From Actinomyces timonensis DSM 23838 (GTDB lineage: Bacteria > Actinomycetota > Actinomycetes > Actinomycetales > Actinomycetaceae): a stretch of DNA of 64,000 bases. The notes under the pieces were generated by a model. That model worked only from the letters and a program-made list of their open reading frames with translations, did not search any database and was not told the origin of the DNA. Made by a program: the position numbers and the translations under genes. The DNA lies in NCBI RefSeq assembly GCF_000295095.1, contig NZ_JH806633.1, forward strand, positions 172,745-236,744, written 5' to 3'. Below, piece by piece: positions 23,549 to 33,522 of the stretch (positions within the stretch are counted from its first letter, which is position 1; the number at the start of each line of letters is the position of its first letter).

Positions 23549-23905
23549 GACGCGCTGACCTTGCCCGGGACCTCCCTCGGCGAGGTCGTCGACCGCGTCG
23601 TCACGCCCCTGCACGCCCTGAAGACCTCCGACCGGGTCTTCGCCGAGCTCTACGCGCGCGTCTCCGCGGCGGACCCCGGCCTCGTCGACCAAGCGGACGA
23701 CCAGCTCCACGAGCGGCTCGTCGCCATCCTGGCCACGCGCAACCCGCAGATGGGCCGCCGCGAGATCTCCACCGCCACGAGCATCGTCGAGGGCATGTTC
23801 TCCGCCATCGTCACGCGCGCGACCCTCACAGGCGACCCTGGGACCGACCTCATCGAGATGAAGCGCGCCATCGTCGCCTACCTGGAGGCCCGCGGCATCC
23901 ACTGA
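23541..23905 (+). pseudogene. C-terminal fragment of a TetR-family regulator
   Basis: About 115 codons encode GTSLGEVVDRVVTPLHALKT to EMKRAIVAYLEARGIH, which looks like the helical ligand-binding end of a TetR regulator. There is no helix-turn-helix domain and no start codon, because the frame runs directly into the inverted aldo/keto reductase sequence at about 23540. A TetR gene divergent from the reductase it controls is a common arrangement, so this looks like the relic of such a pair. Confidence 0.6.
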
Positions 23906-23958
23906 CGCCCGCCCGCCGGTGCCCGCCGCTGCTCGGACCGGTGCTCTAGACTGCCGCC

Positions 23959-25644
23959 GTGACGAACTTCCCCTCTCTTGGCGCCCCAGGCCCGATCCCG
24001 GAGGACGCGATGAGGATCGTGCCACTGGGAGGCCTCGGCGAGATCGGGCGCAACATGACCGTCTACGAGGTGGACGGCAAGCTCCTCATCGTCGACTGCG
24101 GCGTCCTCTTCCCCGAGGACGACCAGCCCGGCGTCGACCTCATCCTGCCCGACTTCTCCTACATCGAGGACCGCCTCGACGACGTCGTCGCCCTCGTCCT
24201 CACCCACGGGCACGAGGACCACATCGGCGGTGTCCCCTACCTGCTGCGCCTGCGCGACGACATCCCGCTGGTGGGCTCCGAGCTCACCCTGGCCTTCATC
24301 GAGGCCAAGCTCAAGGAGCACCGCATCCGCCCCGTCCTGCGCGAGGTCCACGAGCACGAGCGCGTGGCCTACGGCCCCTTCGAGATGGAGTTCGTGGCCG
24401 TCAACCACTCCATCCCCGACGCCATGGCCGTCATGATCCGCACCGACGCGGGGACCGTCCTGGGCACCGGCGACTTCAAGATCGACTCCCTGCCCATCGA
24501 CGGGCGCATCACCGACCTGCGCGCCTTCGCCCGCTTCGCAGACGAGGGCGTCGACCTGTTCTGCGTGGACTCCACCAACGCCGAGGTCCCCGGCATGGTC
24601 GCCCACGAGAACCAGATCGGCCCCGTGCTCGACTCCGTCTTCGGCGAGTCCGACGGGCAGATCATCGTCGCCTCCTTCTCCAGCCACGTCCACCGCGTCC
24701 AGCAGGTCCTCGACGCCGCCGCCCTCCACGGGCGCCGCGTGGCCCTCATCGGGCGCTCCATGGTGCGCAACATGGGTATCGCCGCCGAGCGCGGCTTCCT
24801 CAAGGTCCCCGACGGCGTCCTCATCGACGCCCGCGACATCACCAGCCTGCCGGCCGACGAGCGGGTCCTCATGGTCACCGGTTCCCAGGGCGAGCCCATG
24901 GCGGCGCTCAGCCGCATGGCCCACGGGGAGCACCGCTCCGTCACCGTGGAGCCGGGGGACACCGTCATCCTGGCCTCCTCCCTCATCCCCGGCAACGAGA
25001 ACTCCGTCTACCGGGTCATCAACCAGCTCATGCGGCTCGGCGCCCGCGTCGTCCACCGCGACAACGCCCGCGTCCACGTCTCGGGGCACGCCTCCTCCGA
25101 GGAGCTCCTGCACGTCTACAACATCGTGGCGCCCCGCAACGTCATGCCCATCCACGGCGAGATCCGCCACCTCGTGGCCAACGGCGCCCTGGCCGTCAAG
25201 ACCGGCGTGCCGCCCAAGAACGTCATGCTGTGCGAGGACGGCGTCGTCGTCGACCTCCTCGACGGCCAGGCGCGGATCGCCGGCCAGGTGCCCTGCGGCT
25301 ACGTGTTCGTCGACGGAGCCTCCGTCGGCGAGATCGACGAGGCCGAGCTCAAGGACCGCCGCATCCTCGCCGAGGAGGGCTTCGTCTCCGTCTACGCCGT
25401 CGTGGAGACCTCCACCGGCACGATCCTGGCCGGCCCGGACATCCAGGCCCGCGGCATGGCCGAGGACGACTCCGTCTTCGACGAGGTCCTTCCCGACGTC
25501 ACCGCCGCCCTCCAGCAGGGGCTCGACGGCGGCAGGGCCGACGCCTACTCCCTGCAGCAGGCCATGCGCCGGGCCCTGGGCCGCTGGGTCGCCCGGCGCC
25601 TGCGCCGCCGCCCCATGATCGTCCCCGTCGTCATCGAGGCCTGA
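23959..25644 (+). CDS. rnj: Ribonuclease J
   Basis: A 561-residue metallo-beta-lactamase/beta-CASP ribonuclease of mRNA decay and rRNA maturation, with endo- and 5'-3' exonuclease activity. The zinc motif HGHEDH is at 83-88. The beta-CASP domain has [15 protein letters not shown] and [11 protein letters not shown], and a C-terminal domain of about 110 residues completes it. GTG 23959 is the start, with TAGACT exactly at -12 to -7, so the mRNA is probably leaderless. A PfkB kinase gene follows after 5 nt and is probably co-transcribed. In many actinobacteria dapA precedes this gene; here a broken TetR fragment does. Confidence 0.96.
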   Translation: MTNFPSLGAPGPIPEDAMRIVPLGGLGEIGRNMTVYEVDGKLLIVDCGVLFPEDDQPGVDLILPDFSYIEDRLDDVVALVLTHGHEDHIGGVPYLLRLRDDIPLVGSELTLAFIEAKLKEHRIRPVLREVHEHERVAYGPFEMEFVAVNHSIPDAMAVMIRTDAGTVLGTGDFKIDSLPIDGRITDLRAFARFADEGVDLFCVDSTNAEVPGMVAHENQIGPVLDSVFGESDGQIIVASFSSHVHRVQQVLDAAALHGRRVALIGRSMVRNMGIAAERGFLKVPDGVLIDARDITSLPADERVLMVTGSQGEPMAALSRMAHGEHRSVTVEPGDTVILASSLIPGNENSVYRVINQLMRLGARVVHRDNARVHVSGHASSEELLHVYNIVAPRNVMPIHGEIRHLVANGALAVKTGVPPKNVMLCEDGVVVDLLDGQARIAGQVPCGYVFVDGASVGEIDEAELKDRRILAEEGFVSVYAVVETSTGTILAGPDIQARGMAEDDSVFDEVLPDVTAALQQGLDGGRADAYSLQQAMRRALGRWVARRLRRRPMIVPVVIEA

Positions 25645-25649
25645 GGCCC

Positions 25650-26573
25650 ATGAGCGCCCGCAGGCCCGCCTGCTTCATCTCCACCGGCAGCGTCCTCATC
25701 GACCTGCCCCTCCAGGTCAACAGGATCCCCGCGCCCGGCGGGGCGGTCACCGCCAGCTCCACCGGGCCGGTCGTGGGAGGCGGGTACACGGTGGTCTCCG
25801 CCGTCGCCCGGCAGGGCAAGCCCGCCGCGCTCGCGGCCACCCTGGGCACCGGCCCCAACTCCGCGCTCGTGCGCGAGGCCATGATGCTCGACGGCGTCGA
25901 GCTCGTCGTCGAGGAGCTCGTGGGCGATATCGGCACGTGCATCACCCTCATCGAGCCCTCCGGGCGGCGCACCTTCGTCACCAACGAGGGCATCGAGGCC
26001 GAGCCCCAGCTCGACGACCTGCGCCAGCTCGACCTCCTGCCCGGCGACTGGGTCCACGCCACCGGCTACGACATCGTCCACCCCCTGAGCCACAGGGTCC
26101 TGGCCGACTGGCTCGTCGACCTGCCCGACGGGGTCGGCCTCGTCATCGACCTGGGGCCCGTGGAGCCCGAGATCGGCGCGACGACGCTGGGCCGCCTGCT
26201 CGCCCGCGCCACCCTGCTGACCGGCAACCACCTGGAGATCACCCAGCTGAGCGCCCGCCTCGGCAGCCCCGGGGCGCTGCGCGAGGCCTGCCCGGGGGCG
26301 CTCATCGTGCGCCGCACCGGCGTCCAAGGCTGCGTCCTCTGGCCCGCCGGCGGTACCCCCATCGAGGTCGCCGGCTTCTCCCGCGACGTCGTGGACACCA
26401 CCGGGGCGGGGGACACCCACACCGGGGTGCTCGTGGCCGGTCTCATGGACGGCCTCGACGAGGTCACCGCCGCCACGAGGGCCAACGCGGCCGCCGCCGA
26501 GGCCGTCTCCCGGCAGGGCCCGGCCCGCTGCCCCCTGCGCGAGGAGATCGACGCCCTGCTGAGCGAGGCCTGA
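25650..26573 (+). CDS. PfkB-family carbohydrate kinase
   Basis: A 307-residue ribokinase-fold kinase. The N-terminal Gly-rich substrate motif is [17 protein letters not shown], and the PfkB signature 2 [11 protein letters not shown] provides the catalytic Asp and anion hole. It phosphorylates a sugar or nucleoside; the substrate is not evident. ATG 25650 lies 5 nt after the RNase J stop, with no strong ribosome site, implying translational coupling. The link to RNase J has no obvious functional explanation. Confidence 0.88.
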   Translation: MSARRPACFISTGSVLIDLPLQVNRIPAPGGAVTASSTGPVVGGGYTVVSAVARQGKPAALAATLGTGPNSALVREAMMLDGVELVVEELVGDIGTCITLIEPSGRRTFVTNEGIEAEPQLDDLRQLDLLPGDWVHATGYDIVHPLSHRVLADWLVDLPDGVGLVIDLGPVEPEIGATTLGRLLARATLLTGNHLEITQLSARLGSPGALREACPGALIVRRTGVQGCVLWPAGGTPIEVAGFSRDVVDTTGAGDTHTGVLVAGLMDGLDEVTAATRANAAAAEAVSRQGPARCPLREEIDALLSEA

Positions 26574-26668
26574 GCCCTCCCGCCCCGGGAGGTGTGGCGC
26601 ACTCTTCGCCCGCCGGGCGGCGTGGCAGACCCGGCGCGGCAGGCGCGGCCGCTAGCGTGTTGATCATC

Positions 26669-29581
26669 ATGGCCACCCGCAGCACCACGCGAAACGCGAA
26701 GCCCTCATCGAGCCCGAATCCGCCCCAGCGCGGCTCGGGCCGCCGCCGTCGCACGCAGCAGGGCTCGGGCCGCGCCAGCGCGACGACCACCATGCCCGCC
26801 GCTGCCGCCTCGGGCGCACCGTACGGCGGGTCCCACGGCTACTCCCGCACCGCCTGGGCCTTCGGGCTCCTCGCCCTGGCCGCCGTCACCGGCCTGCGCG
26901 AGTGGTTCGGTGTGTCCGGCGCCGCCGGCGGCTTCCTCCACCACTTGGCCGCCGGCCCCGTCGGCGTGCTCAGCATCATCGTGCCGATCCTCCTGGCGGC
27001 CCTCGGGATCGCCATCCTGCGCGTCCACCGCCTCACCAACGTCCACGCCCGCGTGAGCGTCGGCGGCCTGGGCATCCTCGTCGGGCTCACTGGCATCATC
27101 CACGTCGCCTCCGGGCAGCCCGTCCTCGCCGCGGGCATCGACGGCGTCGAAGGGGCCGGGGGCCTGCTCGGCTGGCTCTTCGGGGCGCCCCTTGCCGGGC
27201 TCTTCGGCGGCGTCGGCGCCGTCATCCTCCTGCTCCTGCTCATCGCCTTCTCCGCGCTCGTGGTCTCCGGCAAGACCGTCGCCGAGCTGCGCGACATCGC
27301 CGCCGCCCGCCGACCCGAGGCCGACGCCGACTCCCCGGCGGACAGCTGGTCCACCCGCGCGCTCGGCAGGGTCCGCCAAGCCCTCGGCCCGCGCCCCCAG
27401 GGCTCGGACGCCGACCTCACGGCCACCACCGCGCTTGACTCCTACGACGGCGATGAGCCCTTCCGCTCCGCCATCGAGACGGAGGACGATCCCTCGAAGG
27501 ACACTGCCAGCGGCGCCAGGACCACCAAGGGATCCTCGCGCAAGCGCGGCTCCGGCCTGCGCCCCCGGATCACCCCGGAGGAGGACGACTCCCCCGCCGC
27601 GCCGAAGCAGCGGGGAGCGCGCGGGCGCGGGACGGGGGCCGCCAGCGGCGCTGGCGCCGTCGACATCCCCGTGGGCGCCGACCCCACCACCGAGATCATC
27701 GCCGAGCCCGACGCCCCCCAGGGCCCGCCCTCCCTCACCCCGCGCGGCGTGTCCGCCACGGCGCCGGGGGAGCGGCCCGTCCCGCCCGCGGACCCCGAGG
27801 CCGTCACTGACGAGACCCCCGCGATCGAGCCGGACCTCGCCGACGAGATCGAGATGGCCGGCGGAGCCGCCATGGCCCTGCCCGACGGCACCACCTACTC
27901 GCTTCCCGACTCCGCCCTCCTGGAGGCCGGCGCCGGGCACGCCACCCACACCGAGGCCAATGACGCCGTCGTCGAGGCGCTCCAGAACGTCTTCACCGAG
28001 TTCAACATCGACGCCACCGTCTCGGGCTACACCCGCGGCCCCCAGGTCACCCGCTACGAGGTCCACCGCGGCCGGGGCGTCAACGTCTCCAAGATCACCG
28101 GGCTGGAGAAGAACATCGCCTACGCGGTGGCCTCCGACGAGATCCGCCTCCTCACCCCCATCCCCGGCAAGTCCGCCATCGGCATCGAGATCCCCAACTC
28201 CGACCGCGAGATGGTCAAGCTCGGGGACGTCCTGCGCTCGGGGGCCGCCAAGAAGCAGGCGCACCCCCTCGTCGTGGGCCTGGGCAAGAACGTCGAGGGC
28301 GACTACATCGTCACCAACCTCGCCAAGACCCCGCACATGCTCGTCGCGGGGCAGACCGGCTCCGGGAAGTCCTCCTTCGTCAACTCCATGATCACCTCGA
28401 TCATGATGCGCGCCACCCCCGAGGAGGTCCGCATGGTGCTCGTGGACCCCAAGCGCGTGGAGCTGACCATCTACGAGGGCATCCCGCACCTCATCACCCC
28501 CATCATCACCTCCCCGAAGAAGGCCGCCGAGGCCCTGGAGTGGGTGGTGCGCGAGATGGACGCCCGCTACGACGACCTCGCCTCCTTCGGCTTCAAGCAC
28601 ATCGACGACTTCAACAAGGCGATCCGCGCCGGCGAGGTCCAGCCCCTGCCCGGCAGCCAGCGCATCCTCAGCCCCTACCCCTACCTCCTCGTCGTCGTCG
28701 ACGAGCTCGCCGACCTCATGATGACCGCCCCCAAGGACGTCGAGGCCTCCATCCAGCGCATCACCCAGCTGGCGCGCGCCGCCGGCATCCACCTCGTGCT
28801 GGCCACCCAGAGGCCCGTCGCGCAGGTCGTCACGGGCCTCATCAAGTCCAACGTGCCCTCGCGCCTGGCCTTCGCCACCGCCTCCCAGCTCGACTCGCGC
28901 GTCATCCTCGACCAGAACGGCGCCGAGACCCTCACCGGTCAGGGCGACGCCCTCTACCTCGGCCCCGGCGCCTCCACCCCCATCCGCGTGCAGGGCTCGT
29001 GGGTGACCGAGTCCGAGATCCGCGCCGTCGTCGAGCACGTCAAGGGCCAGCTCACGCCCGAGTACCGCGAGGACGTCATCGTCCCCGAGGTCAAGAAGCA
29101 GATCGACGAGGAGATCGGCGACGACATGGACCTGCTCCTGCAGGCCGCCGAGCTCATCATCACCAGCCAGTTCGGCTCGACCTCCATGCTCCAGCGCAAG
29201 CTGCGCGTCGGCTTCGCCAAGGCCGGGCGCCTCATGGACCTGCTGGAGTCGCGCGAGGTCGTCGGCCCCTCCGAGGGCTCCAAGGCCCGCGACGTGCTGG
29301 TCCAGCCCGAGCAGCTCGAGGAGACCCTCGCCTGGATCAAAGGCGAGGGCGAGGCCCCGCAGATCGACGACCCCGGCGCCTCGGACGCCACCGCCGCGCG
29401 CGTGCCCTCCGGCCTCCAGCCAGGCACCCCGCGCGAGGTGGGCCTGCCGACCGACCGCTACGCCGTCGACCCCCTCGAGGCCGGCGACGACGCCCCCGTG
29501 AGCGAGTCCTGGGATGACGAGTCCGCCTCCGAGGACTCCGAGGACGCCTGGAGCCTCACCGGTCGCGGCCAGTCCTGGTAG
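26669..29581 (+). CDS. ftsK: DNA translocase FtsK/SpoIIIE
   Basis: A 970-residue septal DNA pump. After a basic Ser/Gln-rich start, about four membrane segments lie between residues 45 and 205. An acidic Pro/Ala/Ser-rich linker follows to about 410, then alpha, beta (motor) and gamma domains. Walker A GQTGSGKS is at 561-568, and Walker B sits in [13 protein letters not shown]. The gamma winged helix ([20 protein letters not shown]) reads polar KOPS/SRS DNA sites. ATG 26669 lies 16 nt after a TAGCGT box start, so the leader is very short. It converges with the CapA gene, 10 nt away. Confidence 0.96.
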   Translation: MATRSTTRNAKPSSSPNPPQRGSGRRRRTQQGSGRASATTTMPAAAASGAPYGGSHGYSRTAWAFGLLALAAVTGLREWFGVSGAAGGFLHHLAAGPVGVLSIIVPILLAALGIAILRVHRLTNVHARVSVGGLGILVGLTGIIHVASGQPVLAAGIDGVEGAGGLLGWLFGAPLAGLFGGVGAVILLLLLIAFSALVVSGKTVAELRDIAAARRPEADADSPADSWSTRALGRVRQALGPRPQGSDADLTATTALDSYDGDEPFRSAIETEDDPSKDTASGARTTKGSSRKRGSGLRPRITPEEDDSPAAPKQRGARGRGTGAASGAGAVDIPVGADPTTEIIAEPDAPQGPPSLTPRGVSATAPGERPVPPADPEAVTDETPAIEPDLADEIEMAGGAAMALPDGTTYSLPDSALLEAGAGHATHTEANDAVVEALQNVFTEFNIDATVSGYTRGPQVTRYEVHRGRGVNVSKITGLEKNIAYAVASDEIRLLTPIPGKSAIGIEIPNSDREMVKLGDVLRSGAAKKQAHPLVVGLGKNVEGDYIVTNLAKTPHMLVAGQTGSGKSSFVNSMITSIMMRATPEEVRMVLVDPKRVELTIYEGIPHLITPIITSPKKAAEALEWVVREMDARYDDLASFGFKHIDDFNKAIRAGEVQPLPGSQRILSPYPYLLVVVDELADLMMTAPKDVEASIQRITQLARAAGIHLVLATQRPVAQVVTGLIKSNVPSRLAFATASQLDSRVILDQNGAETLTGQGDALYLGPGASTPIRVQGSWVTESEIRAVVEHVKGQLTPEYREDVIVPEVKKQIDEEIGDDMDLLLQAAELIITSQFGSTSMLQRKLRVGFAKAGRLMDLLESREVVGPSEGSKARDVLVQPEQLEETLAWIKGEGEAPQIDDPGASDATAARVPSGLQPGTPREVGLPTDRYAVDPLEAGDDAPVSESWDDESASEDSEDAWSLTGRGQSW

Positions 29582-29591
29582 GCGCGGGCCC

Positions 29592-30953
29592 CTAGCCTCG
29601 CGGCCGCACCACCGGCGCCGTGGCCCCCGCGGCCGGTGCCGGTGGCTCCTCCGAGTAGGTCTGCGCGTTGACGACGGCGCTCACCTCCTGGAACCTGCGG
29701 GTGAGCTCATCGGCGCCCAGTGACGAGCCCTCCGGCACCTCGCCGCCGGCCGCGGCCCCCAGGTCGATGAGCTCGTGCCCGCCGAAGGTGTCCACCGTGA
29801 AGGGGTGCCAGTGGAGGGCGTCCACGCGCGCCTCTTGCCTCCCCTCGGCATCCTCGGTGACGGTCACATCCACCCACACGAACAGCCCGATCGCGGTGAG
29901 CACGCTCCCCAGCTCCTCGGACTGGTTGGAGATGAAGTTCCCCGCGGAGTAGGACGCCCACATGCCCCGGCCCCCGGGGCCGCCGGGGACGAGCTCATTG
30001 GTCTCGGGCACATGCGGGTGCGCCCCGAAGAGGACATCGACCTGGCCGGTCGCGGCTACCGCCTGGGCGAATTCCCGCTGCTCCGCCACGGGCTCGGCGG
30101 AGTACTCCTCGCCGAGCTGGGCGTGCAGGACGACGACGTCGGCCCCGGCCTGGCGCGCCGCCCGCGCCTGGGACTCCACCCAGGCGACATCGTTGAGGTT
30201 GACCGCCCAGGTGGGGTCGGCGCTGAACCCGTTGAGCCCGTAGGTGGAGGACAGCTGCGCGACGGTGATCGTCATGCCGTCGCGAGTGAGGTCGTAGAGC
30301 TGATAGGGGGTGGCCGACTCCGCCTCGGTGCGGTTCGTGCCCGAGTAGCCCATGCCGGAGGCCGCCAGGGCATCGGCCGTGGTGGTCACGCCCTCGAAGC
30401 CCTTGTCCCAGGCGTGGTTCGACGCCGTCGCGCAGCCGTCCCAGCCGGAGCGCGCCAGGGCCTGGACGAGGGTCGGGGTCGTCCCGAACACCGGGTAGCC
30501 CGAGGGGACGCCGTCGGGCGAGACGGGGACCTCCATCCCGCACAGGGCGAGGTCCACCCCGCTCGACCATGGCGCGGCCGCGGCGATGAGCGGCTCGATA
30601 TCGCCCCCGCCTCCCGCCGTGTCGTCCATGACGGGCATATGGGGCAGGACGTCGCCGGCGTAGCCGATCGTCACATGCGCCTCCCGCGGCCCGGCGGGCG
30701 AGGGCGAGGCGGGGGAGGGGACGGGTGCGGGCGGCGCGGCCCCCTCCGGGGCATCGTGGGCGCCGAGGAGTCCAAGGCCCCGCGCGCCCAGGAGGGCGAG
30801 TCCCAGGGCGACGACGACGGCGACGGCGAGGAGCAGCGCCGCGCGCGCCGGACGCGCCGGACGGCTCGCGCGGTGTCCGCCGTGGGCGGCGCCGGGGCGG
30901 GCAGGACGATCAGGGCCGCTCGCGGAGGATCTGTTCAGGGAGTCCAGGTCCAT
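29592..30953 (-). CDS. CapA-family protein (PGA_cap metallophosphatase-like), membrane-anchored
   Basis: A 453-residue protein with an Arg-rich N-terminus, one hydrophobic anchor (ALLLAVAVVVALGLALLGA) and a long Pro/Ala linker. The CapA domain has VTIGYAGDVLPHMPV, LCGMEVPVS, SNHAWDKG, LHAQLGEEYS, FGAHPHVP and YSAGNFISNQ, which are the metal-site loops of this calcineurin-like fold. CapA proteins are linked to poly-gamma-glutamate capsule, but many stand-alone homologues have no known role. ATG 30953 is chosen because TATCCT sits exactly at -12 to -7; an ATG at 30974 lacks support. Confidence 0.87.
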   Translation of the reverse strand: MDLDSLNRSSASGPDRPARPGAAHGGHRASRPARPARAALLLAVAVVVALGLALLGARGLGLLGAHDAPEGAAPPAPVPSPASPSPAGPREAHVTIGYAGDVLPHMPVMDDTAGGGGDIEPLIAAAAPWSSGVDLALCGMEVPVSPDGVPSGYPVFGTTPTLVQALARSGWDGCATASNHAWDKGFEGVTTTADALAASGMGYSGTNRTEAESATPYQLYDLTRDGMTITVAQLSSTYGLNGFSADPTWAVNLNDVAWVESQARAARQAGADVVVLHAQLGEEYSAEPVAEQREFAQAVAATGQVDVLFGAHPHVPETNELVPGGPGGRGMWASYSAGNFISNQSEELGSVLTAIGLFVWVDVTVTEDAEGRQEARVDALHWHPFTVDTFGGHELIDLGAAAGGEVPEGSSLGADELTRRFQEVSAVVNAQTYSEEPPAPAAGATAPVVRPRG

Positions 30954-31034
30954 AGATTCAGGATAAGAATCCATAGGCCTTCCTGTCAGGCCATGGGCCA
31001 ACCGGATTCCCCCGATTCCTCTAGGCTGGGGACG

Positions 31035-31727
31035 ATGAACGCCACCCCGCCCCCATCCCCACCGGGTCCCTCCGCGCCCACCCAGGCCGGTGGCCAGGGC
31101 GCCCCCGTGGGAGAGGCGCCCCTGCTCAACATCGCCAACGCCCTGACCGTCCTGCGCATCATCCTCGTGCCGGTCTTCGTCTGGCTCATGCTCCAGCCGG
31201 GCGATGGGATGCGCCTGGCCGCCGCCGTCGTCTTCATGGTTGCCGCCGCGACCGACCGGCTCGACGGGCAGCTCGCGCGCTCGCGCAACCTCATCACCAG
31301 CTTCGGCAAGATCGCCGACCCCATCGCGGACAAGGCCCTCACCCTGTCCGCCTTCATCCTCCTCAGCGTCGCCGGGCGCCTGTGGTGGTGGGTGACGATC
31401 CTCATCATCGTGCGCGAGCTCGGCATCACCGTCATGCGCTTCGCCATGCTCCGGCGTGCCGTCATGGCCGCCTCGCGGGGCGGCAAGATCAAGACGGTCC
31501 TGCAGATCCTCGCGCTCGTCGGCCTCCTCCTGCCCTGGCACGCCGTGCTCCCCGCGGCCCTGGCCACCGGCCTGCTGTGGCTCTCCTACGCGCTGGTCGC
31601 CGCCGCCCTCGTCGTCACCGTGGTCACCGGCATCGACTATGTCCTCCAGGCCATCCGCATCTCGCGCGGGCAGTCCACCGCCGGCCGGGCGGGAGGCGCG
31701 GCGAGCGCTGGCTCCCGCCATGGGTGA
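31035..31727 (+). CDS. pgsA: CDP-diacylglycerol-glycerol-3-phosphate 3-phosphatidyltransferase
   Basis: A 230-residue integral membrane enzyme making phosphatidylglycerol phosphate (or phosphatidylinositol phosphate in related actinobacterial paralogues). The CDP-alcohol phosphotransferase motif is complete: Asp74, Asp77-Gly78, Ala81-Arg82, Gly91, Asp95 and Asp99. Several hydrophobic helices flank it, after a Pro-rich cytosolic tail of about 28 residues. TAGGCT lies 13 nt before the ATG. Its end overlaps cinA by 8 nt, the standard pgsA-cinA-clgR order of actinobacteria. Confidence 0.94.
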   Translation: MNATPPPSPPGPSAPTQAGGQGAPVGEAPLLNIANALTVLRIILVPVFVWLMLQPGDGMRLAAAVVFMVAAATDRLDGQLARSRNLITSFGKIADPIADKALTLSAFILLSVAGRLWWWVTILIIVRELGITVMRFAMLRRAVMAASRGGKIKTVLQILALVGLLLPWHAVLPAALATGLLWLSYALVAAALVVTVVTGIDYVLQAIRISRGQSTAGRAGGAASAGSRHG

Positions 31728-32235
31728 GGAGACCGGCGCAGCCCCCGCCTGGCCCGCGGGGCGCCAGGCGGCGGGCGACCTCCTGAATGCCCTCGGCGAG
31801 CGCGGGCTCACCCTCGGCGTCGCCGAGTCGCTGACCGCTGGCATGGTCTCCTCCACCCTGGGAGGGGTGCCCGGGGCCTCCACCGTCCTCGTGGGCGCCG
31901 TCGTCTCCTACGCCACGAGGATCAAGGCCGAGCTCCTGGAGGTCGACGCCGACCGCCTCGCCCGCACAGGGCCGGTGGATAGCGTCGTCGCCCAGCAGAT
32001 GGCGCGGGGCGCCGCCCGCCTCCTCGGGGTGGATGTGGGACTGGCCACCACCGGTGTGGCCGGGCCCGGCCCCGCCGACGGGCACCCGGCCGGGACGGTC
32101 CACATCGCCGCAGTCGGCCCCTGGGGGAGCGTGGAGCGCCAGCTGTGCCTGGTCGGCGGGCGCGACGAGATCCGCGCCGCGACCACCCTGGAGGTCCTGC
32201 GCCTGGGCGCGCGCGCCGCGCGCGGGGAGCTCTGA
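31720..32235 (+). CDS. cinA: CinA C-terminal domain protein (nicotinamide-nucleotide amidohydrolase, PncC type)
   Basis: A 171-residue stand-alone CinA C-terminal domain with [34 protein letters not shown] and [19 protein letters not shown], the conserved loops of the NMN deamidase active site. The N-terminal molybdopterin-like domain of full CinA is absent. It recycles NMN to nicotinate mononucleotide in pyridine nucleotide salvage. The ATG at 31720 overlaps the pgsA end, so translation is coupled. Confidence 0.92.
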   Translation: MGEETGAAPAWPAGRQAAGDLLNALGERGLTLGVAESLTAGMVSSTLGGVPGASTVLVGAVVSYATRIKAELLEVDADRLARTGPVDSVVAQQMARGAARLLGVDVGLATTGVAGPGPADGHPAGTVHIAAVGPWGSVERQLCLVGGRDEIRAATTLEVLRLGARAARGEL

Positions 32236-32555
32236 GGCGGCGCCGCCCACGGGCCCGGGCGCCTGGAGGATCGGGGACCGGCAGGGGTGCTGTGCGAGAT
32301 CTGTGCGGGATCCGCGCGCAATCATGGCCCGCTCATGAGCGCCGCCAAGGGTCCTCTCAGGCACCGACGACATGCTTCATGGCAACGGCCGGGAGGCGGG
32401 TGATGAATCCGCGATCCGCGCCGGGAATGAACCCCCGCAGTGAATGGTTGTGCCACGTGATGAATGAGATGACTCGCCCCCGCTCCGCCCGCCCGTCCCG
32501 ACTGGCGCACTGCGCGGCGATGCGCCCAGCGCTCTCGACGGGGTACGGTTCTGCC
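32236..32555 (+). promoter_or_regulatory. 320-bp gene-free region upstream of clgR
   Basis: No gene is seen. It holds the TACGGT -10 box at 32544-32549 for clgR. A 9-bp direct repeat GTGATGAAT occurs at 32400 and 32457. One CGC-N5-GCG motif lies at 32410-32420, the shape reported for ClgR operators, but in DNA this GC-rich such a match is weak evidence. Confidence 0.4.
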
Positions 32556-32876
32556 GTGGACACCACCAAGCACGAGAACGTCCTCCTGCGCCGCGAGATC
32601 GGCGAGGTCCTCCGCTCCGTCCGCCAGCACCAGGGTCGCACGCTGCGCGAGGTCTCCTCGCAGGCCCGCGTCTCCCTGGGCTACCTCTCCGAGGTCGAGC
32701 GCGGTCAGAAGGAGGCCTCCTCCGAACTGCTCGCCTCGATCTGCCAGGCGCTCGACGCGCCCCTGTCCGCCGTGCTGCGCGAGGTCTCCGAGCGCATCGC
32801 CCTGGCCGAGGGCGTCGTCGTGCCCGACACCGTCCCGGACGAGCTCATCCGCCAGCAGGGCGCCATCGCGCGCTGA
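32556..32876 (+). CDS. clgR: ClgR-type XRE-family transcriptional regulator
   Basis: A 106-residue DNA-binding protein with a helix-turn-helix ([21 protein letters not shown], then [21 protein letters not shown]) in residues 14-66 and a short helical tail. ClgR activates clp protease genes and stress genes in actinobacteria and is itself degraded by ClpP. The pgsA-cinA-clgR order supports the assignment. GTG 32556 is the start, with TACGGT exactly at -12 to -7. An open frame continues upstream but has no homology value. Confidence 0.92.
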   Translation: MDTTKHENVLLRREIGEVLRSVRQHQGRTLREVSSQARVSLGYLSEVERGQKEASSELLASICQALDAPLSAVLREVSERIALAEGVVVPDTVPDELIRQQGAIAR

Positions 32877-33015
32877 CGCCGGCGGGCCCAGCCCGTCCGA
32901 ACCCGATCCCCGGGGGCCGCGAGACCGCCCGGGGCTCTTCCTATCTGCCCGCCTCGCGCCCTCGCCGCACATCTCCTCCCACCCAACGCATCCGTTCCCC
33001 TGACCAGGAGCCCTC

Positions 33016-33243
33016 ATGAAGCACTCCGAGTTCTGGCGGGCCCTCGACGAGGTCTTCGGCTCCGCCTACGGGCGCTCGCTCGCCCAGGACCTCGTCCTGC
33101 AGCCCTGGTCGATGACCGCCCTGCAGGCCCTCGACGCCGGTGAGTCGCCCCGGCGGGTCTGGGACGCCCTGTGCGATGAGACCGAGCGCAGCGAGGCGGA
33201 GCGCTGGGTCTACCGCGACGATCCGCGCGCCCGCAAGCGGTAG
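33016..33243 (+). CDS. DUF3046 family protein
   Basis: A 75-residue protein, MKHSEFWRALDEVFGSAYGR..., a small helical domain always found upstream of recA in actinobacteria. Conserved features are the opening (K/R)xxEFW, LxLGxLG-like VLQPWSM and the WxALC segment. Function is unknown. AGGAG lies about 5 nt before the ATG. A short distance downstream is the SOS box of recA. Confidence 0.92.
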   Translation: MKHSEFWRALDEVFGSAYGRSLAQDLVLQPWSMTALQALDAGESPRRVWDALCDETERSEAERWVYRDDPRARKR

Positions 33244-33322
33244 GGCGCCAGAACGTGGGCGGGGGCTCCGAGCGCGCCGTCGGGGCGCGCCGGGCCGGCA
33301 TCGTGACACGCCGACGCGCCGG

Positions 33323-33353
33323 TTGCGGATTCGAACACGTGTTCGGCTAGAGT
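33323..33353 (+). promoter_or_regulatory. recA promoter with LexA (SOS) box
   Basis: The palindrome CGAACACGTGTTCG (33332-33345) matches the actinobacterial SOS consensus TCGAAC-N4-GTTCGA with one end mismatch. TAGAGT at 33348-33353 is the -10 box, and a weak TTGCGG lies at 33323. LexA bound here would block the promoter. Confidence 0.9.
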
Positions 33354-33411
33354 TCACCACGGACGCGCCGCGAGCCCGCACAGGCCCCGTTCTGTGGAGG
33401 AGCGCGGATAC

Positions 33412-33483
33412 ATGTCAGTGGTCCGGCATACCGTCGTCCACGAGCCCCGGAGAGGGGATCTCGTCCTCAAGGACCAGCCCTGA
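33412..33483 (+). CDS. Possible 23-residue leader ORF in the recA 5' region
   Basis: ATG 33412 opens a 23-codon frame (MSVVRHTVVHEPRRGDLVLK...) ending in TGA at 33481, 39 nt before the recA ATG. A GGAGG at 33396-33400 precedes it with a longish spacing. It lies wholly in the SOS-induced transcript. There is no evidence beyond position and ribosome site; it may be chance. Confidence 0.3.
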   Translation: MSVVRHTVVHEPRRGDLVLKDQP

Positions 33484-33522
33484 CCACCGCGGCCCACCGC
33501 CGCCCGAGCCGGAGAAGACACC

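Noticed and set aside
26705-29038. 777-codon minus-strand open frame opposite ftsK
   Set aside because: It is the shadow of the FtsK coding strand (Asp/Gly/Val-rich, no motifs); the plus strand has complete FtsK motor and gamma domains.
29592-31883. 763-codon minus-strand frame considered as one long CapA protein
   Set aside because: The part upstream of 30953 is the antisense of pgsA; a leaderless -10 box and the membrane anchor place the start at 30953.
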